NCBI GenBank assembly: GCA_015655545.1
Contig: JAATET010000119.1
Span: forward strand, 1 to 50,756
DNA from: Chthoniobacterales bacterium
Lineage (GTDB): Bacteria > Verrucomicrobiota > Verrucomicrobiia > Chthoniobacterales > JAATET01
Length of the DNA stretch: 50,756 bases
Reading direction: 5' to 3'
The notes beneath the pieces were generated by a model. It worked only from the letters and a program-made list of their open reading frames with translations, made no database searches and was not told the origin of the DNA. Numbering within the stretch: position 1 is the stretch's first letter; every line of letters starts with the position of its first letter. This document shows positions 17,476 through 27,032 of this stretch, piece by piece. Made by a program: the position numbers and the translations under genes.

Positions 17476-18914
17476 TGTTCGCCGCGCTGTGGCTCCCCGT
17501 ATTCCGCCTGCAGGCGGCGCTGCGATGGCGCGACGTTGCGAGCCCGGCCGGGCTGGTGGACGGTGATGCGGCCAAGGGCACGATCCTCGAGATCAATAGC
17601 GCCGCCGAGATTTCGCGAGTGCAGCCGGGTCTGACCCCTGCGCAGGCTCTGGCGCGTTGTCCCGCGCTGCGCATCGTGTCGCGCTCGATTGCGCAGGAGG
17701 CAGCGTGCCATGCGCTGCTTGTCGAACTGGCGCTGGAATTTTCTCCCCGCGTCGAGGCGACAAGGGCCGGACTTTGCACGTTGGATTTGTCGGGTGCCGC
17801 GAAAGGTGTGTGCTGGCAGCGCCTGGCGCAGGAAATGGTCGCACGCTGCGCGGCGGAGGGATTTGAAGCGCGGGTCGGAGTTGCCGATCGTCCCGATCAT
17901 GCCTGGCTTGCGGCATGCCGCGCAGATCCCGTGAACGTCGTTTACGACGGTGCGCCTTTTTGTGCGGCACTGCCAATCGATGTGCTGGAGCCTTCGGCTG
18001 AGCTGGCGGCAATTCTCGAGGACTGGGGAGTGCGCACGGTTGGGGAATTTTTGAAACTGCCTGCGCAAAGCGCCATCGAGCGGCTCGGACCGGAAGCGGC
18101 GCGGCTGCGTCGGAATGCGAGCGCCCGATCAAAGCGTGTTCTGCGGCTGGAACGGCCCGTGGAGCGCCATGTCGAGGCCTTCGACTTCGACTATGCGATC
18201 GAGACCACCGAACCGCTTCTGTTTCTTTTGCGCAGGTTCGTGGATTGCCTTTCGAGCCGGCTCCGCGCGATGCATCGAGTGGCGGCGGCTCTGACGCTCA
18301 CGCTTCCAACCGACAATGGCCCGGTATACACGAGAACCTTTTCGATCCCCACGCCGACTGCGGACGCGGATGCGTGGTTTCGGATTCTCTCCACGCACCT
18401 CGAGGAATTGACGCTCGATCATCAGCCCGTGGGCGTGCGTCTGCGCGTGGATGCGGCGGCCGCGGCAGGAAAACAGCTCCACCTCTTTGAAAGTTCGCTG
18501 CGCGATCCGAATCGTTTCGGCGAGACCCTCGCGCGGCTCAAGGCACTGGTTGGCGAAGCCGGCGTTGGCGTGCCGCAGCCTGCGGATTCACACGAGCCGG
18601 GCGCTTTTCGCGCGATGGAATTTGTCGAAGCGGGCGACGATGTTCCGATCTTGTCCTTGCGAGGACTCCCCCTGCGCCGCCACCGGCGGGCGCGACATAT
18701 TGCGGTGAAGCATGCGAACGGACGCCCGTCGTGGATCGAGGGTCACGGCCCGGTCGTGAACACGCGCGGGCCGTTTGGTCTTTCGGGCGGCTGGTGGGAC
18801 AGAAACTGGCGCGTAATGGAGTGGGACGTGGAGGCGGGCGACGGCCAGTTGCTTCGCATTGCATGGCGACCCGGCGGCCGATGGACCGTGGAGGGTTCCT
18901 ATGACGTATGTTGA
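17475..18914 (+). CDS. imuB: ImuB, catalytically inactive Y-family polymerase-like protein
   Basis: A 479-residue Y-family relative that acts as the hub of the mutasome, linking DnaE2, ImuA and the beta clamp. It opens MFAALWLPVFRLQAALRW, where active polymerases have an Asp followed by FFA, so the metal-binding Asp is missing, as expected of ImuB. The fingers/palm and little-finger regions can be followed through LGPEAARLRR, ERHVEAFDFDYAIETTEPLL and GVRLRVDAAA. A beta-clamp-binding motif QLHLF lies at residues 334-338 (18474-18488). The start ATG overlaps the imuA stop; the 3' end overlaps dnaE2 by 14 bases. Confidence 0.93.
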   Translation: MFAALWLPVFRLQAALRWRDVASPAGLVDGDAAKGTILEINSAAEISRVQPGLTPAQALARCPALRIVSRSIAQEAACHALLVELALEFSPRVEATRAGLCTLDLSGAAKGVCWQRLAQEMVARCAAEGFEARVGVADRPDHAWLAACRADPVNVVYDGAPFCAALPIDVLEPSAELAAILEDWGVRTVGEFLKLPAQSAIERLGPEAARLRRNASARSKRVLRLERPVERHVEAFDFDYAIETTEPLLFLLRRFVDCLSSRLRAMHRVAAALTLTLPTDNGPVYTRTFSIPTPTADADAWFRILSTHLEELTLDHQPVGVRLRVDAAAAAGKQLHLFESSLRDPNRFGETLARLKALVGEAGVGVPQPADSHEPGAFRAMEFVEAGDDVPILSLRGLPLRRHRRARHIAVKHANGRPSWIEGHGPVVNTRGPFGLSGGWWDRNWRVMEWDVEAGDGQLLRIAWRPGGRWTVEGSYDVC

Positions 18915-21900
18915 GCTGCACGCCCGCAGCGCTTTCAGCTTTCTGCGGGCCGCATCGCTTCCCGAGGATCTCGCGAGGGAAGCCGCGCAGCTTGGCATCG
19001 CCGAGCTCGCGCTGTGCGACCGCGATGGAGTTTATGGCGCACCGCGTTTGTTCGGGGAGGCGCGACGCTGCGGAGTGAAGCCGCGCGTCGGCGCCGAGCT
19101 GACCATGGAAGGCGGCTCGGTGCTGCCTGTCCTCGTGGCGAGCCGGTCCGGCTACCAGAACCTCTGCCAGTTCCTCACGCGGGCAAAACTGCGCGGCACC
19201 AAGCACGAGAGCGCCGTGCGCTGGGCTGAGCTCGGCGAATTCGCGGAGGGGTTGATCGCACTGACGGGGATGAGGAAGGAGACATCGTGCGGAGGATCGA
19301 CGCGGAGGATTTCTCCGGCGCGAGGGAAACCGCGGAGCGTCTGGTGGCGGCTTTCGGGCGGGACAATGTCGTCGTCGAGATGCAGAGGCACAATACCCGC
19401 GGTGAGGAAATCCGCCTCGATGCGCTCGACGATCTTGCGTCGACCCTCGGGCTTCGGACTGTGGCCGCGGGCGGCGTGCTCTATGCGCGGCCCGCTCAGC
19501 GCGAGGTGCTCGATGTGTTTACCTGCATGCGTCACCACACTCATCTCGATGCCGCCGGACGTCTGCTGGGGCCGAACGACCATCGGCATTTGAAAAGTCC
19601 CCAGGAGATGGAGGCCCTGTTCGCGGACAGGCCGGAAGCCATCGAGAACACGCTCCGCGTCGCGGACCGCCTGGATTTCACGCTCGAGAATCTCGGCTAT
19701 GAATTCCCGCGCTTCCGAAGCCTGGGTGATGAAGAGATGAACGCCCTGCTGCGGGAGCGCAGCTTTGCAGGCATGAAGCACCGCCACGGAAAGATCGTGC
19801 CCGAGGTGCGGCAAACGCTCGAAAAGGAGCTGCGCCTCATCGCCGAACTCGGCTTCTCCGGCTATTTCCTCATCGTCGGCGACATCGTGGACTTTTGCCG
19901 GGAGAACGACATTCTCGTGCAGGGGCGCGGCAGCGCGGCCAACAGCGCGGTGTGCTACGCGCTCGGCATCACGGCCTGCGATCCGCTCAAATGCCAGCTT
20001 CTCTTCGAACGCTTCCTTGCTCCGCCCGCACCCGGTCAGGAAAAATCGTGGCCGGACATCGATCTCGATCTGCCCAGCGGTGATCGGCGCGAGCGGGTCA
20101 TTCAGGAGGTTTACCGGCGCTACGGCGAGCATGGAGCGGCGATGACGGCGAATGTCATCACCTACCGGGGAAAGAGCGCGATGCGGGAGATCGGCAAGGC
20201 GCTCAATTTTCCGCCCGAGACGCTCGACCGTTTTTCTAAGCTCTACGCGAACGGCGATTTTCCGCACACGCTAGGCTTTCGCGAGCAGATGCGGCGCGCG
20301 GGGCTGCCGGAGAATCCGCGCGTGGCCGCGGCATTGCGCCTTCAGCAACGGATCCGCGGACTACCGCGCCATCTCGGGCAGCATTCGGGAGGCATGATCA
20401 TTTGCCAGAATGCGCTGGGCAAAGTCGTGCCGCTCGAGCGCGCATCCATGCGCGGTCGAGTCGTGGCGCAGTGGGACAAGGACGATTGCGATGACCTCGG
20501 CATCATCAAGATCGACCTGCTCGGCCTTGGCATGATGTCGGTGATGCAGGATGCGTTCGCGCTTGCACACAGGCGGCGAAACGATGTCTACGATTTCTAC
20601 AACCTGCCGGAAAACGATCCGAAGACCTACGCCATGCTGGGCGAGGCGGATACAATCGGGCTTTTTCAGGTCGAGAGCCGGGCGCAGATGGCAACGCTTC
20701 CACGCCTCAAGCCGAAGAATTTTTACGACATCGCGGTCCAGATCGCGATTATCCGCCCCGGCCCCATCCAGGGCGGCATGGTGCATCCGTATCTCGCGAG
20801 GCGAATGGGGCGCGAGGAGGTCGATTATTTTGGCGTCGAGAAGGGAAGCGTCGTTGAGGTGGAGTTGAAGGCCTTGCTCGAGCGCACGCTTGGCGTGCCG
20901 CTGTTCCAGGAACAGATGCTGGCGATGGCGATCCGACTGGCCGGCTTCGGCGGGCGCGAGGTGGCCGAACTCAAGAAAGCGCTGAGCTTCCACCGCTCGC
21001 ACGAGAAGATGATCGCGGTGTGCGACAAATTGCGCCGGGCCATGGCGGCCAAAAGTGTGCCGCCGGAAGTGGCCGAGCGGATCGTGAAGTCGGTGGAGGC
21101 GTTCGCGGTCTACGGTTTCCCCGAGAGTCACGCGATCAGCTTTGCCTACATCGCCTATGCGAGCGCCTGGATGAAGGCGCACCGTGCGCCGGAATTCTAC
21201 GCGGCGCTGCTCAACAACCAGCCGATGGGATTTTATTCGCCCTCGACGCTCGTCTACGACGCGCGCGCCCATGGCGTGAGGGTGCGACCGGTTTCGGTGA
21301 TCGACTCCGAAGCGCTATGCACGGTGGAGGATGATGCGACAATCCGCCTCGGGCTCAACATGGTGCGTGGCCTCGATCAAGGAACCGCGGAGAGAATTAT
21401 CCGCGAGCGCTCTCGATCATCTTTTCTTTCGGTGGAGGATTTCAAGCGGCGCGTGAAACCGGACAAGGATGTCGCACGTGCCCTTGCGAGGCTCGGAGCC
21501 TTGAATGGCCTGGGGCAGCATCGGCGCGAGGCGCTGTGGAGGATCGAAGCCCCGGCGAGGATGGACGATCTTTTTCCGGAGACCGGAATTTCGGACATGC
21601 CGCTACGCCCGATGGATGCCTTCGAGCGCGTGAATGCCGATTACGCGGGCGCCGGAGTGACGACCGGACGCCACCCGATGGCGCTCATTCGTGAAAGCCT
21701 CCCGGACGTCTGGCCAGCCGCGGATTTGCCATCGCTCGCCAACGGCCAGCGGGCATGGATCGCCGGCATGGTGATCTGCCGCCAGCGACCGGGAACGGCC
21801 AAGGGCTTCGTCTTCGTCAGCCTCGAGGACGAAACCGGAGTCGCCAATGCGGTCGTGGAACCTGCGCTCTTCGAACGCAAGCGGCTGTGCATCACGCAGG

Positions 21901-22025
21901 AGACGTTTCTGCGAATATGCGGAGTGATTCAAAATCAGGACGGCGTCATCCACGTCAAGGCACGCGAGATCGAGCCTCTTGCCATGCCGGAATTGAGCAC
22001 GCCCGGCTCTCATGACTTCCACTAG
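18901..22025 (+). CDS. dnaE2: error-prone DNA polymerase DnaE2 (ImuC), one-base frame break near the 5' end
   Basis: The alpha-type C-family polymerase of the damage-inducible mutasome. The PHP domain opens MTYVELHARSAFSFLRAASL and continues to GEFAEGLIALTG at 19269. The frame then shifts and resumes as DEEGDIVRRIDAEDFSGARE. Adding one G to the GGGG at 19266-19269 gives 1041 residues without remainder. The catalytic palm reads ILVQGRGSAANSAVCYALGI and PDIDLDLPSGDRRERVI, with the paired aspartates. ARRMGREEVDYFG and PLFQEQMLAMAIRLAGFGGR follow, then an OB domain. The polymerase domains are undamaged, so the break is probably a consensus error; if real, the protein would be lost. Confidence 0.9.
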
Positions 22026-22058
22026 ATGTCGAAAGCAACACGCAGCGGGCTGGTCGGA

Positions 22059-22679
22059 TTAACCGGACCAATCCGCGTCGTGACCACGGGTATCAATGTG
22101 GACGAAACCCGGATATTCGCCGATGCCACCTCGGAAGAATCCACGAGTCCTCAGGGCGTGCGCGGCCTCGGCGACGTCGCGAGGCGATGCCTCGAAAACC
22201 AGATCGAGCGCATTGTTGCGCAGATGCTGGGAGTGGGCCGCCGAGCCAGGGCACTTCGCATTGTATTCGGGCGAACGGTAGGCGGAAATGACCTGCCGAA
22301 CGGGCGATCGAAGTTTTTCCACGAGCTGATCGGCAACCCGCAGGGTGTCCGCAAGGTTTGGCCAAAGTTCCCGGGGCGGCAGGTGATTACTGATGCCACT
22401 GCGCGTCTTTTGATGAGATGCGATGACATCGTCCAGATTGACGTGACGAAGACTCAATGAGGAAAGGAAGGCCCGGTATTCTTTGAAATGAGGCAGCGAG
22501 GCAATCGGCGGCGGCATTCGTGGCTCGAGCCTGTCGACCAGTTTCTGCCAATCGACTCGTTCGACAAAAGATTTCAAACTCTCGATGTTCGTCAACGCCA
22601 CGCCCGCCCCGGCCCCGAGCAAGAGTCCCATCGCACCACGACGGGTCAGGCAGCGAGGGCGTGGGGGATCTTCGTTCAT
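22059..22679 (-). CDS. exported DUF882 / peptidase M15-type murein peptidase
   Basis: A 206-residue exported protein. The N-terminus carries a twin-arginine-like leader (CLTRRGAMGLLLGAGAGVAL). The catalytic part shows VRQVISAYRSPEYNAKCPGS, then SQHLRNNALDLVFEA, with the His and Asp zinc ligands of the HedD/M15 type, and FFRGGIGEYPGFVHIDTRG with the last His. Relatives trim peptidoglycan (YcbK-like, D-Ala-D-Ala carboxypeptidase-like). I chose the ATG at 22679; the frame is open far upstream, but those residues are antisense to the next gene. It is convergent with dnaE2. Confidence 0.88.
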   Translation of the reverse strand: MNEDPPRPRCLTRRGAMGLLLGAGAGVALTNIESLKSFVERVDWQKLVDRLEPRMPPPIASLPHFKEYRAFLSSLSLRHVNLDDVIASHQKTRSGISNHLPPRELWPNLADTLRVADQLVEKLRSPVRQVISAYRSPEYNAKCPGSAAHSQHLRNNALDLVFEASPRDVAEAAHALRTRGFFRGGIGEYPGFVHIDTRGHDADWSG

Positions 22680-22887
22680 AGGGAACGACAGAACCGATAC
22701 GCAATTTTCCGCAGAGCGAAAGGGGCACGCTGAAATTTTTGCCAGCTTCTGTTTGCGGCGAGACGGAAAATGTTGGGAAATTGCATCCCGCGCGACGCTC
22801 CTGGTCAGGCCGTAGGAGTTCCTTTTCGAGACCATCGATGAAGCGTGACGGGACGCGCGACGACACACTTTCCGTCGATCCCTTCGC

Positions 22888-23047
22888 ATGAGCGAAAAGC
22901 AAAAGACTGCGGCAGGAAGGAACATCAGGAAGGCCGCGGCTGCAGCCAGGAAAAAGAAGACCGTGGCACATTTGCCCAAGGCCCCCCCGAACGGCGCTGG
23001 GAAAGAAAGGGGCCAAGGCGGCACGGAAGAAACGAAAGCAGAATTGA
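22888..23047 (+). CDS. small basic Ala/Lys/Arg-rich protein, end disturbed by a C-tract indel
   Basis: The gene opens MSEKQKTAAGRNIRKAAAAA, then RKKKTVAHLPKAP. Read as written, the frame runs through the CCCCCCC at 22982-22988 into the cupin gene and makes a 230-residue fusion. With one C fewer, the frame instead continues RTALGKKGAKAARKKRKQN and stops at 23047, giving a 52-residue histone-tail-like basic protein of normal composition. I consider this the true gene. Such proteins are often nucleic-acid binding, but no function is known. The stop would overlap the TTG start of the cupin gene (ATTGA). Confidence 0.55.
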
Positions 23048-23580
23048 AAAATCCAGAATCCCATTATCTACCTCCCGCGCGCTGGTGTCCGAACAACCCC
23101 GGACGACCGCTTTTGATTTTCCGGGACACGCTCGAGGGAAATGGCGAGCAACTGGCGGAACGATTCGAGGAGACATTTCGCCGCAACGGCTGGCCTCCCG
23201 CCTGGCGTTACACGATCTATGACTACCCACATTATCACAGCACCTCCCACGAGGTGATCGGCGTCTTCCGCGGCGAAGCCGATGTGCGCTTCGGCGACGA
23301 CGTAGGCTTCACCGCACGGCTCTCGGCCGGCGATGTCGTCGTTATTCCCGCGGGTGTCTCACATCAACGGCTGTGGCAGACGGCTGATTTCCAGGGCGTC
23401 GGGGCATATCCCGCCGGCTGCGAGGTCGATGAGATCCGAAAGGATTCCGGTGTCGTCCCGGAGGAAGCTGCCGCCCGGGTCGCGGAACTGGACATACCGA
23501 CCGACCCGCTGTCGGGAGAAAGAGGACCGCTGGTCAGGATTTGGAGTGGTGCGGGTCCGGGAGATTCGAGCGATGCCTGA
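23044..23580 (+). CDS. YjlB-type cupin protein
   Basis: A 178-residue cupin. Characteristic segments are YLPPARWCPNNPGRPLLIF, FRRNGWPPAWRYTIYDYPHY, HYHSTSHEVIGVFRGEADV and LSAGDVVVIPAGVSHQRLWQ, with the His/Glu metal ligands in the first and second cupin motifs. FQGVGAYPAGCEVDEIRKD is typical of the YjlB group. The reaction is unknown. I start it at the TTG at 23044, just before NPESHYLPP where similarity begins; read as written it is fused to the basic protein upstream. Its end overlaps the amine oxidase ATG by eight bases. Confidence 0.8.
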   Translation: MKNPESHYLPPARWCPNNPGRPLLIFRDTLEGNGEQLAERFEETFRRNGWPPAWRYTIYDYPHYHSTSHEVIGVFRGEADVRFGDDVGFTARLSAGDVVVIPAGVSHQRLWQTADFQGVGAYPAGCEVDEIRKDSGVVPEEAAARVAELDIPTDPLSGERGPLVRIWSGAGPGDSSDA

Positions 23581-24831
23581 TGACCGCGCCGACGTAGTCA
23601 TTGTAGGCGCCGGTGTGGCCGGTCTGGCCGCGGCGCGGGAATTGCGCGCAGCCGGACTTGGCGTGCGCGTTCTCGAGGCGCGATCCCGCGCCGGGGGCGC
23701 GTCTTCACGCGAGCGGGCGTGGAGCTGGGCGCGGAGTTCGTTCACGGAAGGCCGCCGGGCCTTTGCTCCATTCTCAAGGCAGCCGGTCTGCCTTTGTTCG
23801 AGGCGTCCGAACAACGATGGCGCAAAGAGGGCGCGAGCTTCAAAGCGTTTCCCGAATTCTGGGAAACGATCGAGAAGGTCGATGGGCAGATTCCCGCAGG
23901 GCCGGAGATTTCCTATGTGCAATTTCTCGATCATGCGCAGGCATCACCTTCCGAGAAATCGATCGCGCGCGCTTTCGTCGAGGGATTCAATGCCGCGCAG
24001 GCAGAGAGGATCAGCGCACAGGCCGTGGCTCTCGCTGATCGCGCGGCGGAAGAAATCGAAGGCGAGAAGGCTTTTCGAGTGACGGCTGGCTACGGAGCGC
24101 TGGTCGACTGGCTTCGCGCGGGACAACCGGAGAACGAACTGCGATTTGAGACAGCCGTGGAAAGGATTGCCTGGAATGGCGAGGGTGTCGAGGTGCGCTG
24201 CCGCACGCCGGGTGGAATCCGGAACCATGCGGCCGAATGCGTCGTAATCACCGTGCCTCTGGGCGTTCTCAAGTCCCGGCAGATCGAATTCGCGCCCGAG
24301 TTGCCGAAGGACAAGCTCGAGGCGTTGATGCACCTGGAAATGGGCGCGGTGCAGCGGTTCGTCCTGGAATTCGACGATGTTCTTTTATCAAGCAGGAACA
24401 TGCCCGAAGGCTTCGTGATGGCGGACGGATTGGATGTTCCTGTTTGGTGGAGGACCACGCCGGCACCGCGAAATCTGCTGGTGGGATGGACCGGCGGTCC
24501 CCTTGCGCTGAAACTCGGCGAGCTTTCTGGCGAACAAAGGCGTGAATGCGTCGTTGAATCGCTCTCGAAGATGCTCGATGTGCGCATCGAGGACCTCCGC
24601 CGGCACCTCATCGAGGTCCACCATCACGACTGGATGGCCGATCCGTGGAGTCGCGGGGCCTATAGCTATCCGGGGATCGCTGGCATCGAGGCGGCGCGGA
24701 TGCTTGCGCAACCCATCGAGGGGCGGCTTTATTTCGCGGGCGAGGCGACCGATTTCTCCGGACATTCCGGGACTGTCCACGGAGCGCTCGAAAGCGGCCT
24801 TCGCGTTGCGCGGGAGATCAACTCACCTTGA
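23573..24831 (+). pseudogene. FAD-dependent amine oxidase with a one-base frame break
   Basis: A flavin monoamine oxidase family gene in two frames. The first part is the FAD-binding fold ADVVIVGAGVAGLAAARELR with VRVLEARSRAGG. The second starts RVFTRAGVELGAEFVHGRPP and runs to the C-terminal FAD motif YFAGEATDFSGHSGTVHGAL, then ESGLRVAREI. Adding one G to the GGGGG at 23693-23697 restores RAGGRVFTRAG, a conserved family element, and a 419-residue protein. VELGAEFVHG is the usual substrate-domain entry. The amine substrate cannot be told. It overlaps the cupin gene and is probably in the same operon. Confidence 0.8.
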
Positions 24832-25045
24832 CGGGCCTCACGACGGCTTCGCGACCGACCTATGCGTTCTTTACACAGCCAACGATGCCTACATGCGGGA
24901 TTACGATTTGGCCGTGCCCCGCGATTGTGTCGCTGCGGAGACTTCCGCACGCTCGCACTTTGCGCTCGAGCACATCCGGCACCGGCTGCGGGCGGACATC
25001 TCTCCGTCGCGCCTCGTCCGCTTTCTCAAAGCATCTCAGGATTAG
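24827..25045 (+). pseudogene. C-terminal remnant of an isochorismatase-family hydrolase
   Basis: A plus frame reads DGFATDLCVLYTANDAYMRD, then YDLAVPRDCVAAETSARSHF and LRADISPSRL to a stop at 25045. This is the C-terminal 70 residues of isochorismatase-like cysteine hydrolases, including the nucleophilic Cys (TDLCVLYTAN). The first 100 or so residues with the catalytic Asp and Lys are absent: the piece begins inside the amine oxidase stop codon. It cannot be functional. Confidence 0.8.
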
Positions 25046-25470
25046 CTGACTTTCGCGGCGTCGCGCAGTTCCTTGACCTGATTATGCACGGCGAGGATGC
25101 GCGTCGCGATGGAGTCGATCGTGCTCGCGGCCTCGGCGGACACGGACTCTGCCACGGCTTTTCGAAACATTTCGACGGCGTGGTCCTCGCCGCGCTCGCA
25201 CTCCGCGAGGATGGCGTGGTCGTCGCCGGAGGTGAGAGCTCCCTTGAGGTTGATCCAGCCCCGGTGCAGCGTGCCGGCCACGGTCGGCTTTTCGTCGTTC
25301 GAATCGGCGTCGGCGAAGACTGTTAGCTCATCGGCCATTTCCTGGCGCTCGGCCGCGAAGCCTTCGAAAAGCATTTTGAGATGCGGATCCTTCACCGATT
25401 TCGCGGCATTCGTGAATCCTTCGACGCCGTCGGCCAGTGTTTGCAGCAGGTCTTTGATTTTCGTGCTCAT
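25042..25470 (-). CDS. DUF2383 (PA2169-type) ferritin-like protein
   Basis: A 142-residue four-helix protein: MSTKIKDLLQTLADGVEGFT, FEGFAAERQEMADELTVFA, GTLHRGWINLKGALTS and ECERGEDHAVEMFRKAV. The helices carry the Glu and His residues expected in this ferritin-like family, whose function in stress is not established. The ATG at 25470 overlaps the stop of the membrane protein gene by four bases, so it is the last gene of a three-gene operon. A broken copy of the same family lies at 11946-12032. Confidence 0.88.
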   Translation of the reverse strand: MSTKIKDLLQTLADGVEGFTNAAKSVKDPHLKMLFEGFAAERQEMADELTVFADADSNDEKPTVAGTLHRGWINLKGALTSGDDHAILAECERGEDHAVEMFRKAVAESVSAEAASTIDSIATRILAVHNQVKELRDAAKVS

Positions 25471-26417
25471 TGGACAGAGGATTCGTTTCCGCGGGCGTGA
25501 TCGGCCGTTTGGAATCGGGCGCGAAAAATCGCCGGCAGAATGAACCAGACCGTAACCAGAAGCAGAAGCGTCACTCCTGCCGAGAGAAACGCCGGCATAT
25601 GGGCGTTCCAGATCTGCGCGGACACGACGAAAAGATCCAACGTCAGGCCCGCGGCCAGAAATCCCAATGCCGCAAGCAGACAGCGGCTCGCGAGCGCATG
25701 CAATTCCTCCGAGTCGCGGCCATGCTCCCCAATTCGGTGGAATGCGGCCGGTAGCATGAGCGAAAGCGCGCTTCCCACGATTGCCAGAAGGGCTCCGAGG
25801 TGAACGACCTGCAATCCCTTCGGCAGCTTGTCGAATGCATCCGTGAGGCAGGCGATGAATTGAAAGCCGAGGAGAGCCTGCGTGCCGGGGAGCACCACGC
25901 GACATTCCGTGAGCACTTGATTGATGCGGTCCTTGAGGGGCGGGAGTTGGTTGTTCATTTCATCATTCTGGAGATGCTCATGCGGCGTTTTTCGCGCCCG
26001 CATCAGCGGGTAGACATACCAAGCGAGGAGACAAAGAAGGACGACCGCGACCGCCAGCAGCGCCCCCGCCGCAGGATTCAGGATCTTTCCCGCCACAATC
26101 TGAATCTCAAGGCCGAGAGCGATGGTGAAGGGAAGAAGAGCCCAGCCGAGCGTCACGGTGGCGAAGTGCAGAAAACGGCGCCCGTCCCGCCCGTTCCAGG
26201 CACCGAGATGGAAGGCCGGAATCATGAGGAGAATCGCAAATGCCGCGACCAGAAACACGAAGGCGACAAAATGAACGAGATGCTCGTCGGGAGGCAGGCG
26301 CGCGAAGCCCGGCTGGAATACGGCCTGAAAGGCGAAGCCGAGAAGCACCTGGGCGGCGAGGACGAGCATGCGATTCTCGTCGAGCACGATCTTGGTGACT
26401 TCCTTAAACTTCACCAT
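25467..26417 (-). CDS. membrane protein with two tandem DUF6328-like halves
   Basis: A 316-residue protein made of two similar halves, each with four predicted membrane segments. The first half has LDENRMLVLAAQVLLGFAFQ, then FQPGFARLPPDEHLVHF and MIPAFHLG; the second has LTECRVVLPGTQALLGFQFI, then LTDAFDKLPKGLQVVHL and MLPAAFHRIGEHG. This points to an internal duplication of a short unit usually found alone. Function is unknown. The ATG at 26417 lies 14 bases inside the end of the pyrophosphatase gene, so translation is coupled to it. Confidence 0.8.
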   Translation of the reverse strand: MVKFKEVTKIVLDENRMLVLAAQVLLGFAFQAVFQPGFARLPPDEHLVHFVAFVFLVAAFAILLMIPAFHLGAWNGRDGRRFLHFATVTLGWALLPFTIALGLEIQIVAGKILNPAAGALLAVAVVLLCLLAWYVYPLMRARKTPHEHLQNDEMNNQLPPLKDRINQVLTECRVVLPGTQALLGFQFIACLTDAFDKLPKGLQVVHLGALLAIVGSALSLMLPAAFHRIGEHGRDSEELHALASRCLLAALGFLAAGLTLDLFVVSAQIWNAHMPAFLSAGVTLLLLVTVWFILPAIFRARFQTADHARGNESSVQ

Positions 26418-26949
26418 TGCCGGCTTTATCGATTGCGCGCTGGACGAGCTTGAGCGCCTTCCTGACATTCGAGCGGCCCAGAATCCTGAACTGCTTTCCT
26501 TTCATCTCGTTATACGAAGCGAAGAAATGCTCGATCTCCGAAAGTGTTTCCTGGGGGATGTCCGAGAGCGACTTGATTGTGGCGTGCCTTCTCGACGTTT
26601 GTGCGACGGCGACCAACCGATCATTTCGCTCCGCCTTTCGCCTGCCCCTTTCTTTCTGCACAGCCTCGATTGCGCCGACCACGCGCGCCTTGACGAGGCA
26701 ACCGACGAAGGTCGGTGCATCCATCAATACAAGCACGTCGAGCGGATCGCCATCGTCGGCGAGTGTCGATGGAATGAATCCGAACTCGAAGGGAAACTCA
26801 ACGCCGGCCGGCATTGGTGAGCCCAGCTCGAACAGGCCGGACGCGGGCTCGAATTTGAATTTGTTGCGGCTTCCCTTCGGCGTTTCGACGATGACTCGCA
26901 CTTCGCCTTCGACATCGCCCCACGGCGACATGTTCCCAAACGCCTTCAT
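26404..26949 (-). CDS. ppa: family I inorganic pyrophosphatase
   Basis: Hydrolyses pyrophosphate to phosphate in the cytoplasm. The 181 residues carry the family signature DDGDPLDVLVLMDAPTF with its Asp metal ligands, preceded by KGSRNKFKFEPASGLFEL and FPFEFGFIPSTL, and followed by the active-site region ERNDRLVAVA. The length is normal. It heads an overlapping operon with the DUF6328-like membrane protein and the DUF2383 protein. Confidence 0.93.
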   Translation of the reverse strand: MKAFGNMSPWGDVEGEVRVIVETPKGSRNKFKFEPASGLFELGSPMPAGVEFPFEFGFIPSTLADDGDPLDVLVLMDAPTFVGCLVKARVVGAIEAVQKERGRRKAERNDRLVAVAQTSRRHATIKSLSDIPQETLSEIEHFFASYNEMKGKQFRILGRSNVRKALKLVQRAIDKAGNGEV

Positions 26950-27032
26950 GTCTGGAGAATCGCTTCAACATCCCATTATGCGTGTGCGCGAAAAAATCCG
27001 CGCACGAGACCGGCGGGATACGAAGACAAGGT

